Source: Verrucomicrobiales bacterium
GTDB taxonomy: Bacteria > Verrucomicrobiota > Verrucomicrobiia > Verrucomicrobiales > DEV007
Assembly: GCA_013213905.1 (NCBI GenBank)
Contig: JABSSQ010000001.1
Location: 1-54,979, forward strand
DNA length: 54,979 nucleotides
Reading direction: 5' to 3'
Made by a program: the position numbers and the translations under genes. Below, piece after piece: positions 26,121 to 34,827 of the stretch; positions within the stretch are counted from its first letter, which is position 1, and each line of letters opens with the position of its first letter. The notes beneath the pieces are model-generated. The model saw nothing but the letters and a program-made list of their open reading frames with translations, was not told where the DNA came from and searched no databases.

Positions 26121-27302
26121 GTGAAAAAGAACGTCATCGCCATTATTCCCGCTCGAAGCGGCTCCAAGGGCATTCCTGATAAGAACATCAGGGAAATTGG
26201 TGGCCGTCCCTTGATGGCCTGGGCTATTAAGGCCTGCCAACAGGTGGCCTCCATTGACCGGGTGATTGTCTCAACGGACTCCCCTGAGTATCGGGATATT
26301 GCGGTGAGGGAAGGCGCTGAAGTTCCTTTCCTGCGGCCAGTTGACCTTTCCGGTGATGATTGTTCGTCAGAGTCTGCTCTGCTTCACGTGCTGGAGTGGA
26401 TGGAAGCAAACGGGGACGAGGTCCCAGATGTTCTCGTCTTTGTTCAGTGCACTTCTCCGCTGCTTGATTCAAAGGATCTTGAAAACGCGGTGCAGGAGCA
26501 TATCGAAAAGGAAGCAGGCTCCACGTTTTCGATGTCACCATCTCACCGTTTCGTCTGGAGACCTAGTGAAGGGGGGATGAAAGGGGTCAATCACGATCAC
26601 CGTTCGCCCCGTAAACGCCGGCAGGATCTGGATCCAGAGTATGTTGAAACTGGATCATTTTATGTGCTCGATGTGGCAAAGTTCAGGGAGGAAAAGCACC
26701 GTTTTGTGACGCCTGTTTCCGGATATGAAGTGGCTGCCTGGCGGTCCTTTGAAATTGACGATCTTTGGGACTGGGAGCTTTGCGAAAAACTCCTCAGGCA
26801 ACGACGAAGCGAAAGCCATGCCATTGACTGGTCAAAGATCAAGACGCTTGCTTTCGACTTTGACGGTGTTTTCACGGATAATCGGGTCTGGACTGATGAG
26901 AATGGTATCGAGTCCGTTGCCTGTTCACGTTCAGATTGGCTCCGATTTGAAGAACTGACAAAATCACGGCCTGATATTCGATGCGTTATTGTTTCGAAAG
27001 AACGCAATCCGGTCGTCGCAGCCAGAGCGGCAAAGTTAAAGGTCAAAGTGCTGAGTGGAATCGACGATAAGGTGCCTGCTCTGGAGGCCTGGATGGGAGA
27101 CGGAGTGACTGGCTGGGACACCGCTGCTTTCGTGGGAAATGATCTTAATGATCTCCCGTGTATGAATCGCGCTTCAGTCGCTGTTGCCGTTGCCGATGCC
27201 TATGAAGAAGTCCGCGAAGAAGCGGACCTCGTTTTGAGCCGAGCCGGTGGACACGGTGCAGTGAGAGAGCTGTTTGATCTAATTTTAAAACCTGAAATCT
27301 AA
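26121..27302 (+). CDS. CMP-nonulosonate synthetase fused to a HAD phosphatase
   Basis: A 393-residue two-domain enzyme. Residues 1-225 are a NeuA-type cytidylyltransferase, starting VIAIIPARSGSKGIPDKNIR. The C-terminal part (about 240-393) is a KdsC-like HAD phosphatase with the nucleophile motif AFDFDGVFTD, Ser in VIVSKE, Lys in SGIDDK and the metal motif GNDLND. All catalytic positions are present, unlike the degenerate HAD tail of animal CMP-sialate synthetases. It could dephosphorylate a nonulosonate-9-phosphate and activate it with CTP. Its stop overlaps the start of the synthase downstream (TAATG). GTG at 26121 is preferred; TTG at 26091 is an alternative. Confidence 0.87.
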   Translation: MKKNVIAIIPARSGSKGIPDKNIREIGGRPLMAWAIKACQQVASIDRVIVSTDSPEYRDIAVREGAEVPFLRPVDLSGDDCSSESALLHVLEWMEANGDEVPDVLVFVQCTSPLLDSKDLENAVQEHIEKEAGSTFSMSPSHRFVWRPSEGGMKGVNHDHRSPRKRRQDLDPEYVETGSFYVLDVAKFREEKHRFVTPVSGYEVAAWRSFEIDDLWDWELCEKLLRQRRSESHAIDWSKIKTLAFDFDGVFTDNRVWTDENGIESVACSRSDWLRFEELTKSRPDIRCVIVSKERNPVVAARAAKLKVKVLSGIDDKVPALEAWMGDGVTGWDTAAFVGNDLNDLPCMNRASVAVAVADAYEEVREEADLVLSRAGGHGAVRELFDLILKPEI

Positions 27303-28189
27303 TGTTCATTAAAAACGAACCTCATGAAGGGCCCATAGTGATTGCGGAGATTGGCTGCAATCATAAGGGGTCAATGGAACTGGCGAAGGAGTTGCTTGTC
27401 TCAGCAGCGCTCTTCTGCAAAGTGCCGGCGGTCAAGTTCCAGAAACGGACTAACAGAGAGCTTCTTTCCGAGGAAGAATACAATGCTCCTCACCCGAACC
27501 CGATGCATTCCTATGGTGATACATACGGGGCGCACCGTGAGTATCTTGAATTGGATGTCGATCAGCATCAACAGCTCAAAGAGTGGTGCGAGGAACTGGG
27601 GCTGATCTACAGCTCATCTGTTTGGGATCTCACCGCAGCAAAGGAAATCTGTGGTCTCGAACCGACGTCAGTTAAGATTCCATCAGCGTGCAATACGAAG
27701 TGGCATATGCTGGAGTGGATCTGCGCTGAGTATGGCGGTGAAATTCAAGTATCCCTCGGTATGACAACGCGAGCCGAAGAGGATGAACTGATTGCAATGT
27801 TTGAGAGACACGGGCGGCTGAAAGATCTCGTTCTGTTTTCCTGCACGTCAGGTTATCCTGTTGCCTTCGAAGATGTTTGCCTCGGAGAAATTACGCGACT
27901 TCGCGACACCTATGCCAAGTCAGTTAAAGCGGTTGGATTTTCCGGACATCATCTGGGGATTGCCGTTGATATCGCGGCCATCACACTGGGCGCAGAGCTG
28001 GTAGAGCGCCACTTTACTCTCGATCGGACATTTAAGGGAACGGATCACGCTGCCTCTCTTGAGCCTAACGGAATGAGGAAACTGGTTCGGGACGTGAGAA
28101 ACGTTTCCAAGGCATTCGGAACCAAATCGAGCGAAATTCTCGAAGTCGAGGCGGTGCAGCGCGAGAAGCTGAAAAGCGGAGACAGCTGA
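27302..28189 (+). CDS. NeuB-type nonulosonate synthase without SAF domain
   Basis: A 295-residue PEP-dependent sialic-acid-synthase-like TIM barrel. It has IAEIGCNHKGS (14-24), VKFQKRT, SLGMTTRAEE, SGYP, FSGHH in place of the usual LSDHT, and RHFTLDRTFKGTDH (236-249). The C-terminal SAF domain of NeuB and PseI, which reaches over the partner's active site, is absent: the reading frame ends and another gene begins 24 nt later. Its overlap with the synthetase-phosphatase fusion suggests a 9-phosphate product, for example KDN-9-phosphate from mannose-6-phosphate, since no ManNAc-producing epimerase is present. That substrate assignment is inference. Confidence 0.85.
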   Translation: MFIKNEPHEGPIVIAEIGCNHKGSMELAKELLVSAALFCKVPAVKFQKRTNRELLSEEEYNAPHPNPMHSYGDTYGAHREYLELDVDQHQQLKEWCEELGLIYSSSVWDLTAAKEICGLEPTSVKIPSACNTKWHMLEWICAEYGGEIQVSLGMTTRAEEDELIAMFERHGRLKDLVLFSCTSGYPVAFEDVCLGEITRLRDTYAKSVKAVGFSGHHLGIAVDIAAITLGAELVERHFTLDRTFKGTDHAASLEPNGMRKLVRDVRNVSKAFGTKSSEILEVEAVQREKLKSGDS

Positions 28190-28212
28190 TAGTGGTCGTT
28201 TCCGGTTTTCGA

Positions 28213-29688
28213 ATGACTAAGCCTAAAAACGTGACTCGGATCCTCATCGTCCTGCCGTATCTGTTCTCTGTGCGGGACTTTCTTTTTTCCCGGGTCTGTG
28301 ACCTGGTGGAGCAAGAGGGCGATCTCGAGATTACCATTCTTGGTAACGCATCACTGCGGACAATTATCAGGGAAAAGGACTTAAAGAGCTTCAAGGTTAT
28401 GGAGCTAGGTGCGCTTGATCCGCTGAAAGCGAAGAGTGGACTGAGGGGGTGGCTGAGATGGCAGTTTAACTTTCTCGACAAGTATCTCTTCGACGCGGTC
28501 AAGCTTCGGTGGGGATTCGTAAACGATCTCAACTTCGTAAATGTCTTTTCCGCGAAGTCACGGAATGAACAGAAGAAGTACGAGCAGTTTTTTGACTTCC
28601 GAAAAGGAGTCGGCCCCTCGCGACCGTTTCCAAGAAGTCGGAAGTTGTATGAGGCGCTTTTGTATATACGGGACAAGTGCCTGTTTCGCCATGTCGATCC
28701 GGCACATGTTGGGCTGCTCAAGAACTATGATTTCGATTTCGTCCTCTTGGGGAGATTCGAAATGCCGATTCGCGTGTTTTACTGGTTGAGGCTTTTCAAA
28801 ACAGCGAACCTCCCGGTTTATTCCATTGTTGGAAGCTGGGATCACCCGACGACGAAGGGGCCTCCCTCCCCATTGATCCGGAAATTTATTGTCGCCAGTC
28901 GCGCCATGACGGGGCAGATGGGGAAATACAGTGGGATTGATGAATCACGAATCGCACAGATCGGAAAGGTTCAGATGGACATGTATGCCGAGGCCGACTC
29001 GCCGAAAGCAATTGAGTTGCTCAAGCAATCTGGTTTTGACGATTGGGAAAACTACATTCTTTTCTGCCCGAATACGACCGGGCTCAAGGAACACGAGGTT
29101 TCGATCGCGGCGTATCTTGCCCGGAACGTAGAGCAGAAAAAACTGGGTTCGAGACTGCTGATTCGCTGTCATCCCCAAGATAAAAACTGGAAACGTGATT
29201 TTCTGCCCCTTGATAACGGTGACTCGGTCAGGGTAATTCAGGCCTCGGGATTTGATCCGGCCAGAGATGATCTTTCGAAATCACAGGACGATCCACTTTT
29301 GCTGGCTGCTCTGATTCGCCTTTCCGGTGTCGTCGTTCAGAGCCGTGGATCGATCGCCCTGGATGCGATTGCGCAGGATAAACCTGTTATCAGCATTAAT
29401 TTCGACGGCGACTTGGAGCTTGTGTGCGACGCTGACACATTTGCGTTGGAGAACACCTATCATCACTATGCGCCTCTGGTCGAGGCAGGCGGTGTTGAAA
29501 TTGTCTCGTCGTACGAAGAGTTGATTGAGTCGATCGCTACATTTATTGAGACACCCAATCGGGGGAGCGAAGGTCGAAAGAGAGTGCTGGAGGATCACCT
29601 CGCTCCCTTGGATGGCAGAGCGGCGGAGAGACTGGTCGAGTGTTTACAACAGTTTGGAAGAGAATCAGTTGCTGATTCGGAAAATTGA
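28213..29688 (+). CDS. Putative GT-B glycosyltransferase-like protein
   Basis: A 491-residue protein of no family I can name. The N-terminal part begins TRILIVLPYLFSVRDFLF. The middle has VYSIVGSWDHPTTKG and the C-terminal half SRLLIRCHPQDKNW and a VVVQSRGSIALDAIAQDKPVIS stretch. That layout (a donor-site H-P motif, then a Ser/Ala-rich helix) matches GT-B enzymes of the capsule/CDP-glycerol type. The ATG at 28213 is chosen; a GTG at 28192 is in frame. It sits 23 bp after the SAF-less synthase, so it could transfer that nonulosonate. A 202-bp gap follows. Confidence 0.58.
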   Translation: MTKPKNVTRILIVLPYLFSVRDFLFSRVCDLVEQEGDLEITILGNASLRTIIREKDLKSFKVMELGALDPLKAKSGLRGWLRWQFNFLDKYLFDAVKLRWGFVNDLNFVNVFSAKSRNEQKKYEQFFDFRKGVGPSRPFPRSRKLYEALLYIRDKCLFRHVDPAHVGLLKNYDFDFVLLGRFEMPIRVFYWLRLFKTANLPVYSIVGSWDHPTTKGPPSPLIRKFIVASRAMTGQMGKYSGIDESRIAQIGKVQMDMYAEADSPKAIELLKQSGFDDWENYILFCPNTTGLKEHEVSIAAYLARNVEQKKLGSRLLIRCHPQDKNWKRDFLPLDNGDSVRVIQASGFDPARDDLSKSQDDPLLLAALIRLSGVVVQSRGSIALDAIAQDKPVISINFDGDLELVCDADTFALENTYHHYAPLVEAGGVEIVSSYEELIESIATFIETPNRGSEGRKRVLEDHLAPLDGRAAERLVECLQQFGRESVADSEN

Positions 29689-29689
29689 G

Positions 29690-29704
29690 GCCCCAAGAAG
29701 GGGC
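29690..29704 (+). terminator. Post-stop hairpin, no U-tract
   Basis: GCCCC and GGGGC flank AAGAA, 1 nt after the stop codon at 29688. It opens a 202-bp gap before gmd. There is no T-run, so it is at best a non-canonical terminator. Confidence 0.4.
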
Positions 29705-29726
29705 GTATGAAAAGTCATGCTTGAAT

Positions 29727-29768
29727 TGAGGATTTCAGGGTTGTTGGCTGAATTATCTTGAATCCTCA
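29727..29768. repeat. Inverted repeat upstream of gmd
   Basis: TGAGGATT (29727-29734) and AATCCTCA (29761-29768) are perfect complements with a 26-bp spacer. They lie in the 202-bp gap before gmd and may be an operator pair or a leader stem. No clear promoter was recognised in the rest of the gap (29769-29890). Confidence 0.35.
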
Positions 29769-29890
29769 GAAAGAAATTGGAGATTCGCGGGCTGCTGAGT
29801 TTTTCTACCCATTGCGAAGCCGTGGTATTTGAAAATCAAAGACATGCAGCTGAATAGCGATCACGCCAATATGTCGCAAAATCGAAATTT

Positions 29891-30943
29891 ATGAAAAAGG
29901 CACTTATCACCGGAATTACTGGTCAAGACGGCTCCTATTTGACTGAGCAGTTGATCGAGAAGGGATACGAGGTTCACGGGATTATTAGGAGATCCAGTTC
30001 CTTCAATACTGATCGCATTGATCACTTGATGAGTGATCCTGAGATATACAATCAGTCCCTGTTTCTTCACCATGGCGATCTCACGGATTCTTCAAACTTG
30101 AACCGAGTGCTGGATACGGTTGGTCCGGATGAGATCTATAACCTCGCGGCGCAGAGCCATGTGAAGGTTTCGTTCGACGTTCCGGAATACACCGCCGAAG
30201 TGGACGCTGTCGGGACATTACGTTTCCTGGATGCGATCAAGGAAACTGGTTTGGAAAAAAGTGTTAGGTTCTACCAGGCCTCTACCAGCGAACTTTTCGG
30301 AAAAGTTCAGGAAGTGCCGCAGTCCGAAACGACGCCCTTCTATCCCCGTTCCCCGTATGGTGTCGCTAAGCTCTATGGGTTCTGGATCGTGGTTAATTAC
30401 CGCGAGTCCTATGGTATTCACGCCTCCAACGGTATTCTTTTTAACCACGAATCTCCACGCCGGGGAGAGACCTTCGTCACTCGAAAGATTACAAGGGCTG
30501 CTGGACGTATTGCTGAGGGGCTTCAGGATAAACTCGTTCTCGGTAATTTGGATGCTCAGCGTGACTGGGGTTATGCGCCGGAATTCACCGAGATGATGTG
30601 GCAGATTCTTCAGCAGCCCGAGCCGGGGGATTTTGTGTGCGCCACAGGTGAAATGCATACAGTGCGCGAGTTTTGCGATCACGCTTTCGAGAAAGTTGGA
30701 CTTCCTCTCCGTGTTGAGGGCGAGGGTGTCGAAGAGAAAGGAATATGCGCAGAAACTGGTAAAGTCCTGATCGAAGTGTCTCCTGACTATTTCCGACCTG
30801 CTGAAGTCGAGGAGTTGCTCGGTGATTCAACCAAGGCCAAAGAGGTTCTTGGTTGGGAGCCTTTCGTGACTTTCAAAGAGCTTGTCCAAATCATGGCTGC
30901 TGCCGACTGGAAGCTGGCCAAGAAAGAGCTTCTGATGAAGTAA
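29891..30943 (+). CDS. gmd: GDP-mannose 4,6-dehydratase
   Basis: A 350-residue SDR enzyme that converts GDP-D-mannose to GDP-4-keto-6-deoxy-D-mannose, the precursor of GDP-L-fucose. It starts [16 protein letters not shown] (NADP loop 8-14) and continues with the [14 protein letters not shown] segment, the STSELFG catalytic region and YGVAKLY with the Tyr/Lys pair. The length is typical. It stands alone between two wide gaps, 18 kb from fcl, which suggests separate transcription or later locus expansion between the two genes. The start is ATG. Confidence 0.95.
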   Translation: MKKALITGITGQDGSYLTEQLIEKGYEVHGIIRRSSSFNTDRIDHLMSDPEIYNQSLFLHHGDLTDSSNLNRVLDTVGPDEIYNLAAQSHVKVSFDVPEYTAEVDAVGTLRFLDAIKETGLEKSVRFYQASTSELFGKVQEVPQSETTPFYPRSPYGVAKLYGFWIVVNYRESYGIHASNGILFNHESPRRGETFVTRKITRAAGRIAEGLQDKLVLGNLDAQRDWGYAPEFTEMMWQILQQPEPGDFVCATGEMHTVREFCDHAFEKVGLPLRVEGEGVEEKGICAETGKVLIEVSPDYFRPAEVEELLGDSTKAKEVLGWEPFVTFKELVQIMAAADWKLAKKELLMK

Positions 30944-30950
30944 ACTAATT

Positions 30951-30969
30951 GATCGTTATCACAACGATC
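30951..30969 (+). terminator. Post-stop hairpin after gmd
   Basis: GATCGTT and AACGATC form a perfect 7-bp stem with an ATCAC loop, 7 nt after the gmd stop codon, followed by TTGTGG rather than a T-run. It is the strongest of the hairpins that lack a U-tract. The remaining gap to 31124 holds nothing recognised. Confidence 0.45.
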
Positions 30970-31124
30970 TTGTGGCAGCAGTGGACCGGCGCAGGAATTG
31001 CTTGATGGAGCATTTCTCCTCCCGGGATCGGCGGTAATTCTGCCGACAAGTTTCTCGCTATTCTTTGTCTTAAAGGTCAAATCAGACGTGGCTGCAAACT
31101 GCGGCAGCTACCGCCAAAATAGGT

Positions 31125-33716
31125 ATGACAAAAATTGAGGTCAACCTGGAGGAAGGTAATCTCCGTGACAACATGCTTGCCCGGCTTTCCTGGGCGCTCG
31201 CGCCTGTCGAGAACTATGAGCTTGTCCTGGCGGGATGCGAGAATCCCGGAGAGGTCAGCCTTCCTGGGGAGTTTGACGAGGCTGTTGGACCTCTTCTGGA
31301 GAGTATGCTCCAAAAGGCGCAGTGGCGTTCTCGTCCGTTTTCAGGAATTGAACCTGGGCACCTGCGAGTTCAGCAGGAGGGTGATGATGATCCCTGGGAT
31401 GAGAATATCTCCTCTTCCTTTCGAAACGAAGGAAGTAAGCTTTGCCTGCTTTCGAGTCGCATCAGGGCTGTCGAGTTGCCGCGACTACGGCAGCGCAGCG
31501 GAAACCGCTTCAGGGATTGGGTCGAAGACTGGAAACGCGACTATTCCAAGGCTGCAGTTATTGCAACAGGACCTTCGTTCGATTGGTACAGCGAATTTGA
31601 TTTCGGTGATCAGTTTGTCGTGACCTGCAACAGTGCGATTGTTAATCGCGAGATGATGGAGCAAGTGCAGCCTGAGCTCGTGGTATTTGCCGACCCCATT
31701 TTTCACTTTGGTCCATCACAGTATGCCGGAAAATTCAGGGCTTCCTTGCTTGAGGCCGCAAGCGAGTTTGAGTTCAAAATAGCGATTCCGGAAATGTATG
31801 CATTCCTCTTTCTTGCATCGTTTCCGGAGTTTGAGAATCGAACCATCTTCCTTCCGTCCAGACCTGATCTTCCTGAGTTTAATCTCGATCTTTGCGGCGA
31901 CTTCATTGTTCGCACCACTAAGAATATCCTTACTTACCTGATGCTCCCTCTCGCTGGATCAGTTGCGAAAGAAATCAAGGTGCTGGGCTGCGACGGAAGG
32001 GCGCTGAAGGAGGATTCCTATTTCTGGGGGCACAGCCAGTCGGCGCAGATTACCGATAAGATGGCAAACATCCAGGCGGTGCACCCCGGATTCTTCGAGA
32101 TCGACTACAATGAGTATTACCTGGAGCATTGTGGAATGCTGGAGCAGTTGCTCAGGGATGGTGAAATTGGTGGAAGTCGCTTTTACAGCGTAACTCCTTC
32201 GAAGATTCCGGCGCTTGGCCATCGGGCAGTTTCGGATGAACTGGCTGCTACCGTCGATGATGATATCGTTGAAGCACTTTCAGAGGGAGGTTATTCAAAG
32301 CTTAAGCAGGAAGCGGCCCGCCTCGAAGTTCGTGGGGAAAAGATCGGCCTGATATCTGTGAATCCCAGTCTCAAGAATGGAGTGGGGCACGCACTCTATC
32401 AGGATCTCTCGATGAAGCAGGCAATCGAGGTGTCAGGAAAGGGGTTTGTGAGTATTGGTCAGAGCGATCTAATCGACGAACTGAAGGGGGATTTTATCCT
32501 GCCATCCTTCACCTCGACGATGTTTGAAATCGTGCGGTCGGACGAATCCCGGCAGCATGTCTTAGCGGCTCAGTTTGTTGATGAATTGCTGATTTCCCTG
32601 AAGCTGCTTTCCGACGTTGCTGATACGAGCGAAGCGGTTGTGTTTCTCTACCTGGGGCATTCTTCGATTTTGGCACTTTTAAGGGCCCGGTTGGCGACCT
32701 TTCGGGCTCCGTTCGGGAAGATTGTGGTGAATCTCTTCTCAGGCTATTTTGATCTGTCGGACAAAAAGAGCGAGATCCTTGACCTTGTGAATGCAGGGTT
32801 GCTTTCATCGTTTGTTCAGGATGAAGAGCGAATCGAAGTTACTGTCGATTCAGTCATGTTACGGGATGTCTTGGCCCGCCGAACTGGAGTTGCACTTGAC
32901 GTGCTGCCAATGGCTCCCAGTCAAACCTTTGAATCCAGCCAGTCACCCAGCAAGGAAGGTGCGCCGATTCGGGTAGTCTTTCCATCGCAGGCTGAGAGCA
33001 TTCGAGGGTTTGATTTACTGAAGCGTTTTATCGATCGCCGTGCTTCCGAATACGAAGGGAAAATTGACTTTATCATCCGACAACGGGCTCCATGGGATTG
33101 GAAATATGTTAAGCCCTTCCGCGACCGCAAAAATGTGAAGTGGATAGTGGGGGACCTCAGTGAGGACGAGTATATTGACTTGATTGTCAGTGGTGAAGTG
33201 ATTCTGCTTCCTTATTCACCGGAGGGGTTTCGTCTTCGAACATCCTCCATCTTGGCGGAAGCCTGGTCTCTCGGTACGCCCGTTGTCGTGGCGAATCATA
33301 CCTGGTTAGCCCATCAGGTGGTAGAAGTCGGTGCAGGGTGGATCGCAAGCCAGATGACTGTAGATGCTCTTGCTGCCGCACTGGATGAGATGATCAGGGA
33401 TCGAGATTTGATTCCCACGATGTGTGACACAGATCGCTTAAGGGCGTGGCTGGACGAGAACTCGATTGAGAATTTCGTTTCGAAAGTAGTCGGTAGCAGA
33501 TGTGAGCTGAGCTGTCCAGATGTGATGAAAGTCTCCGCCTCTTTAACAGAGGTAGAGAAGTTGGAGTCGCTGGAGCTGGACTGGAAGACCCGGCTCTGGG
33601 AAAAGGCAAGACAAAAGAAGAGTCTGGTGCCCTATCCGATCAGGAGAGTTATGCGCTGGATGTTTTGGACTTGCCTTAGTACAGGGCGGAAGATTTACCG
33701 TGCGGTGAAGCGTTAA
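31125..33716 (+). CDS. DUF115/Maf-like domain fused to a GT4-like glycosyltransferase
   Basis: An 863-residue protein. The N-terminal half has a DUF115-type domain (about 135-350) with AAVIATGPSFDWY (nucleotide-binding loop near 145-151), an FADPIFHFG segment, and KVLGCDGRALKEDSYFWGH. DUF115 is the core of the Maf flagellin glycosyltransferases that use CMP-nonulosonates. The C-terminal half (about 610-800) resembles a GT4 nucleotide-binding domain, with SIRGFDLLKRF and SSILAEAWSLGTPVVVAN. The middle part is unassigned. A bifunctional transferase that adds a nonulosonate and another sugar is plausible. The start is ATG; the gene stands alone after a 181-bp gap. Confidence 0.72.
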   Translation: MTKIEVNLEEGNLRDNMLARLSWALAPVENYELVLAGCENPGEVSLPGEFDEAVGPLLESMLQKAQWRSRPFSGIEPGHLRVQQEGDDDPWDENISSSFRNEGSKLCLLSSRIRAVELPRLRQRSGNRFRDWVEDWKRDYSKAAVIATGPSFDWYSEFDFGDQFVVTCNSAIVNREMMEQVQPELVVFADPIFHFGPSQYAGKFRASLLEAASEFEFKIAIPEMYAFLFLASFPEFENRTIFLPSRPDLPEFNLDLCGDFIVRTTKNILTYLMLPLAGSVAKEIKVLGCDGRALKEDSYFWGHSQSAQITDKMANIQAVHPGFFEIDYNEYYLEHCGMLEQLLRDGEIGGSRFYSVTPSKIPALGHRAVSDELAATVDDDIVEALSEGGYSKLKQEAARLEVRGEKIGLISVNPSLKNGVGHALYQDLSMKQAIEVSGKGFVSIGQSDLIDELKGDFILPSFTSTMFEIVRSDESRQHVLAAQFVDELLISLKLLSDVADTSEAVVFLYLGHSSILALLRARLATFRAPFGKIVVNLFSGYFDLSDKKSEILDLVNAGLLSSFVQDEERIEVTVDSVMLRDVLARRTGVALDVLPMAPSQTFESSQSPSKEGAPIRVVFPSQAESIRGFDLLKRFIDRRASEYEGKIDFIIRQRAPWDWKYVKPFRDRKNVKWIVGDLSEDEYIDLIVSGEVILLPYSPEGFRLRTSSILAEAWSLGTPVVVANHTWLAHQVVEVGAGWIASQMTVDALAAALDEMIRDRDLIPTMCDTDRLRAWLDENSIENFVSKVVGSRCELSCPDVMKVSASLTEVEKLESLELDWKTRLWEKARQKKSLVPYPIRRVMRWMFWTCLSTGRKIYRAVKR

Positions 33717-33736
33717 AGAACCAGGCTGTTTTGATC

Positions 33737-34669
33737 ATGAAAGAAAAACTGCGAGAGCTATTGCCAGAGTCTTTGAAAAGCATATTGCGACCCTGGGTAA
33801 ATCGCTATCGAAAGCTTCGCCAAGGCACTCCGACTCAAGTTGAAGAGGTGGGAAGTCAAAAGACCAATTACTCCGGCGACGAATTGGCGAATGGTTTGAA
33901 TCGCGAGAAGAAGGCGCGCCTGGATGAAGGCGAACTGATTCGGAGTTACTTTTCTACGACGTCCCGAAAAGGTGATTCGGGCATTCCGCTGTGCATCGAT
34001 GTGGGAGCTCACTATGGAAGTAGTGCCAGACCTCTTCTTGAGGAAGGATGGAGGGTAGTAGCATTCGAGCCCGATGAGAAGAATAGAGAAAAGCTCAATG
34101 GAAGCCTGAAGAGTTACATACCAGAGAAGCTCGTCATCGAAGAATTGGCTGTCTCGGATGAAGAGGCTGACAATGTGAGCTTCTTTCGCTCAGAAGTCAG
34201 TACAGGAATCAGCGGTCTGAGTTCATTTCACGAAAGCCACACTTCAGCAGGATCAGTTTCGACTACGACGTTGGCGACCTATGCTGCGCAGCATTCCATT
34301 GGAGCTGTCGATTTTTTGAAGATCGACACCGAGGGTTTTGATTTTCATGTGCTTCGAGGCGTTCCCTGGTCGGATTGGAAGCCCGGGGTGATTCTTTGTG
34401 AGTTTGAGGATCGAAAGACCTTGCCGCTTGGATACGGTTGGAAAGAAATGGCTGAGTTTCTCATTGGGAAAGGGTATGAGATCTGGGTCAGCGAGTGGCA
34501 CCCCATCACCGAATACGGAAAAGCACATGATTGGAACCGTATGTTTCAATTTCCAGGTGAGTTATCAGATTCTGACGCCTGGGGAAACCTCCTGGCATTT
34601 CAGGATTCCGTCGATCCAAAGACAATGGAATCCCTGCTCAACACTCATCTTAATCTATTCGGGGAGTAG
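33737..34669 (+). CDS. FkbM family methyltransferase
   Basis: A 310-residue SAM-dependent methyltransferase. The domain at about 80-250 has CIDVGAHYGSSARPLLEEGW (SAM loop), VVAFEPDEKN and VDFLKIDTEGFDFHVLRGV, the FkbM signature. The N-terminal 75 residues are basic and unassigned. The ATG at 33737 is preferred to TTG at 33731. It lies 20 bp after the DUF115-GT fusion. It is the third FkbM-like gene in the locus and probably O-methylates a sugar in the same glycan. Confidence 0.85.
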   Translation: MKEKLRELLPESLKSILRPWVNRYRKLRQGTPTQVEEVGSQKTNYSGDELANGLNREKKARLDEGELIRSYFSTTSRKGDSGIPLCIDVGAHYGSSARPLLEEGWRVVAFEPDEKNREKLNGSLKSYIPEKLVIEELAVSDEEADNVSFFRSEVSTGISGLSSFHESHTSAGSVSTTTLATYAAQHSIGAVDFLKIDTEGFDFHVLRGVPWSDWKPGVILCEFEDRKTLPLGYGWKEMAEFLIGKGYEIWVSEWHPITEYGKAHDWNRMFQFPGELSDSDAWGNLLAFQDSVDPKTMESLLNTHLNLFGE

Positions 34670-34680
34670 AATGAGTTGAG

Positions 34681-34695
34681 TCCGGGAATGCCGGA
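34681..34695 (+). terminator. Post-stop hairpin before the aldolase module
   Basis: TCCGG and CCGGA flank GAATG, 11 nt after the FkbM stop codon. It begins the 158-bp gap that isolates the aldolase-anomerase-cytidylyltransferase genes. No T-run follows. A second short inverted repeat (CTCGC and GCGAG) lies later in the gap, and no confident promoter was found. Confidence 0.35.
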
Positions 34696-34827
34696 AAAGT
34701 TCGGAGTGAATCAGCCTGCTGTGGGCGGCCCGCAAACCTGAGTGATTTGAACACCTCGCGTTGAGCTTGCGAGAGAATCTTTTGAGACCAAATCCGATAT
34801 ATGAATAGCTATTTCACCTTTTGAACC

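Noticed and set aside
26121-27302. Degenerate HAD tail as in animal CMP-sialate synthetases
   Set aside because: The nucleophile Asp, the acid/base Asp, the Ser/Lys motifs and the metal-binding GNDLND are all present, so it is probably active.
29689-29890. tRNA or small RNA gene before gmd
   Set aside because: No cloverleaf arms or conserved tRNA bases were seen, only a post-stop hairpin and an inverted repeat.
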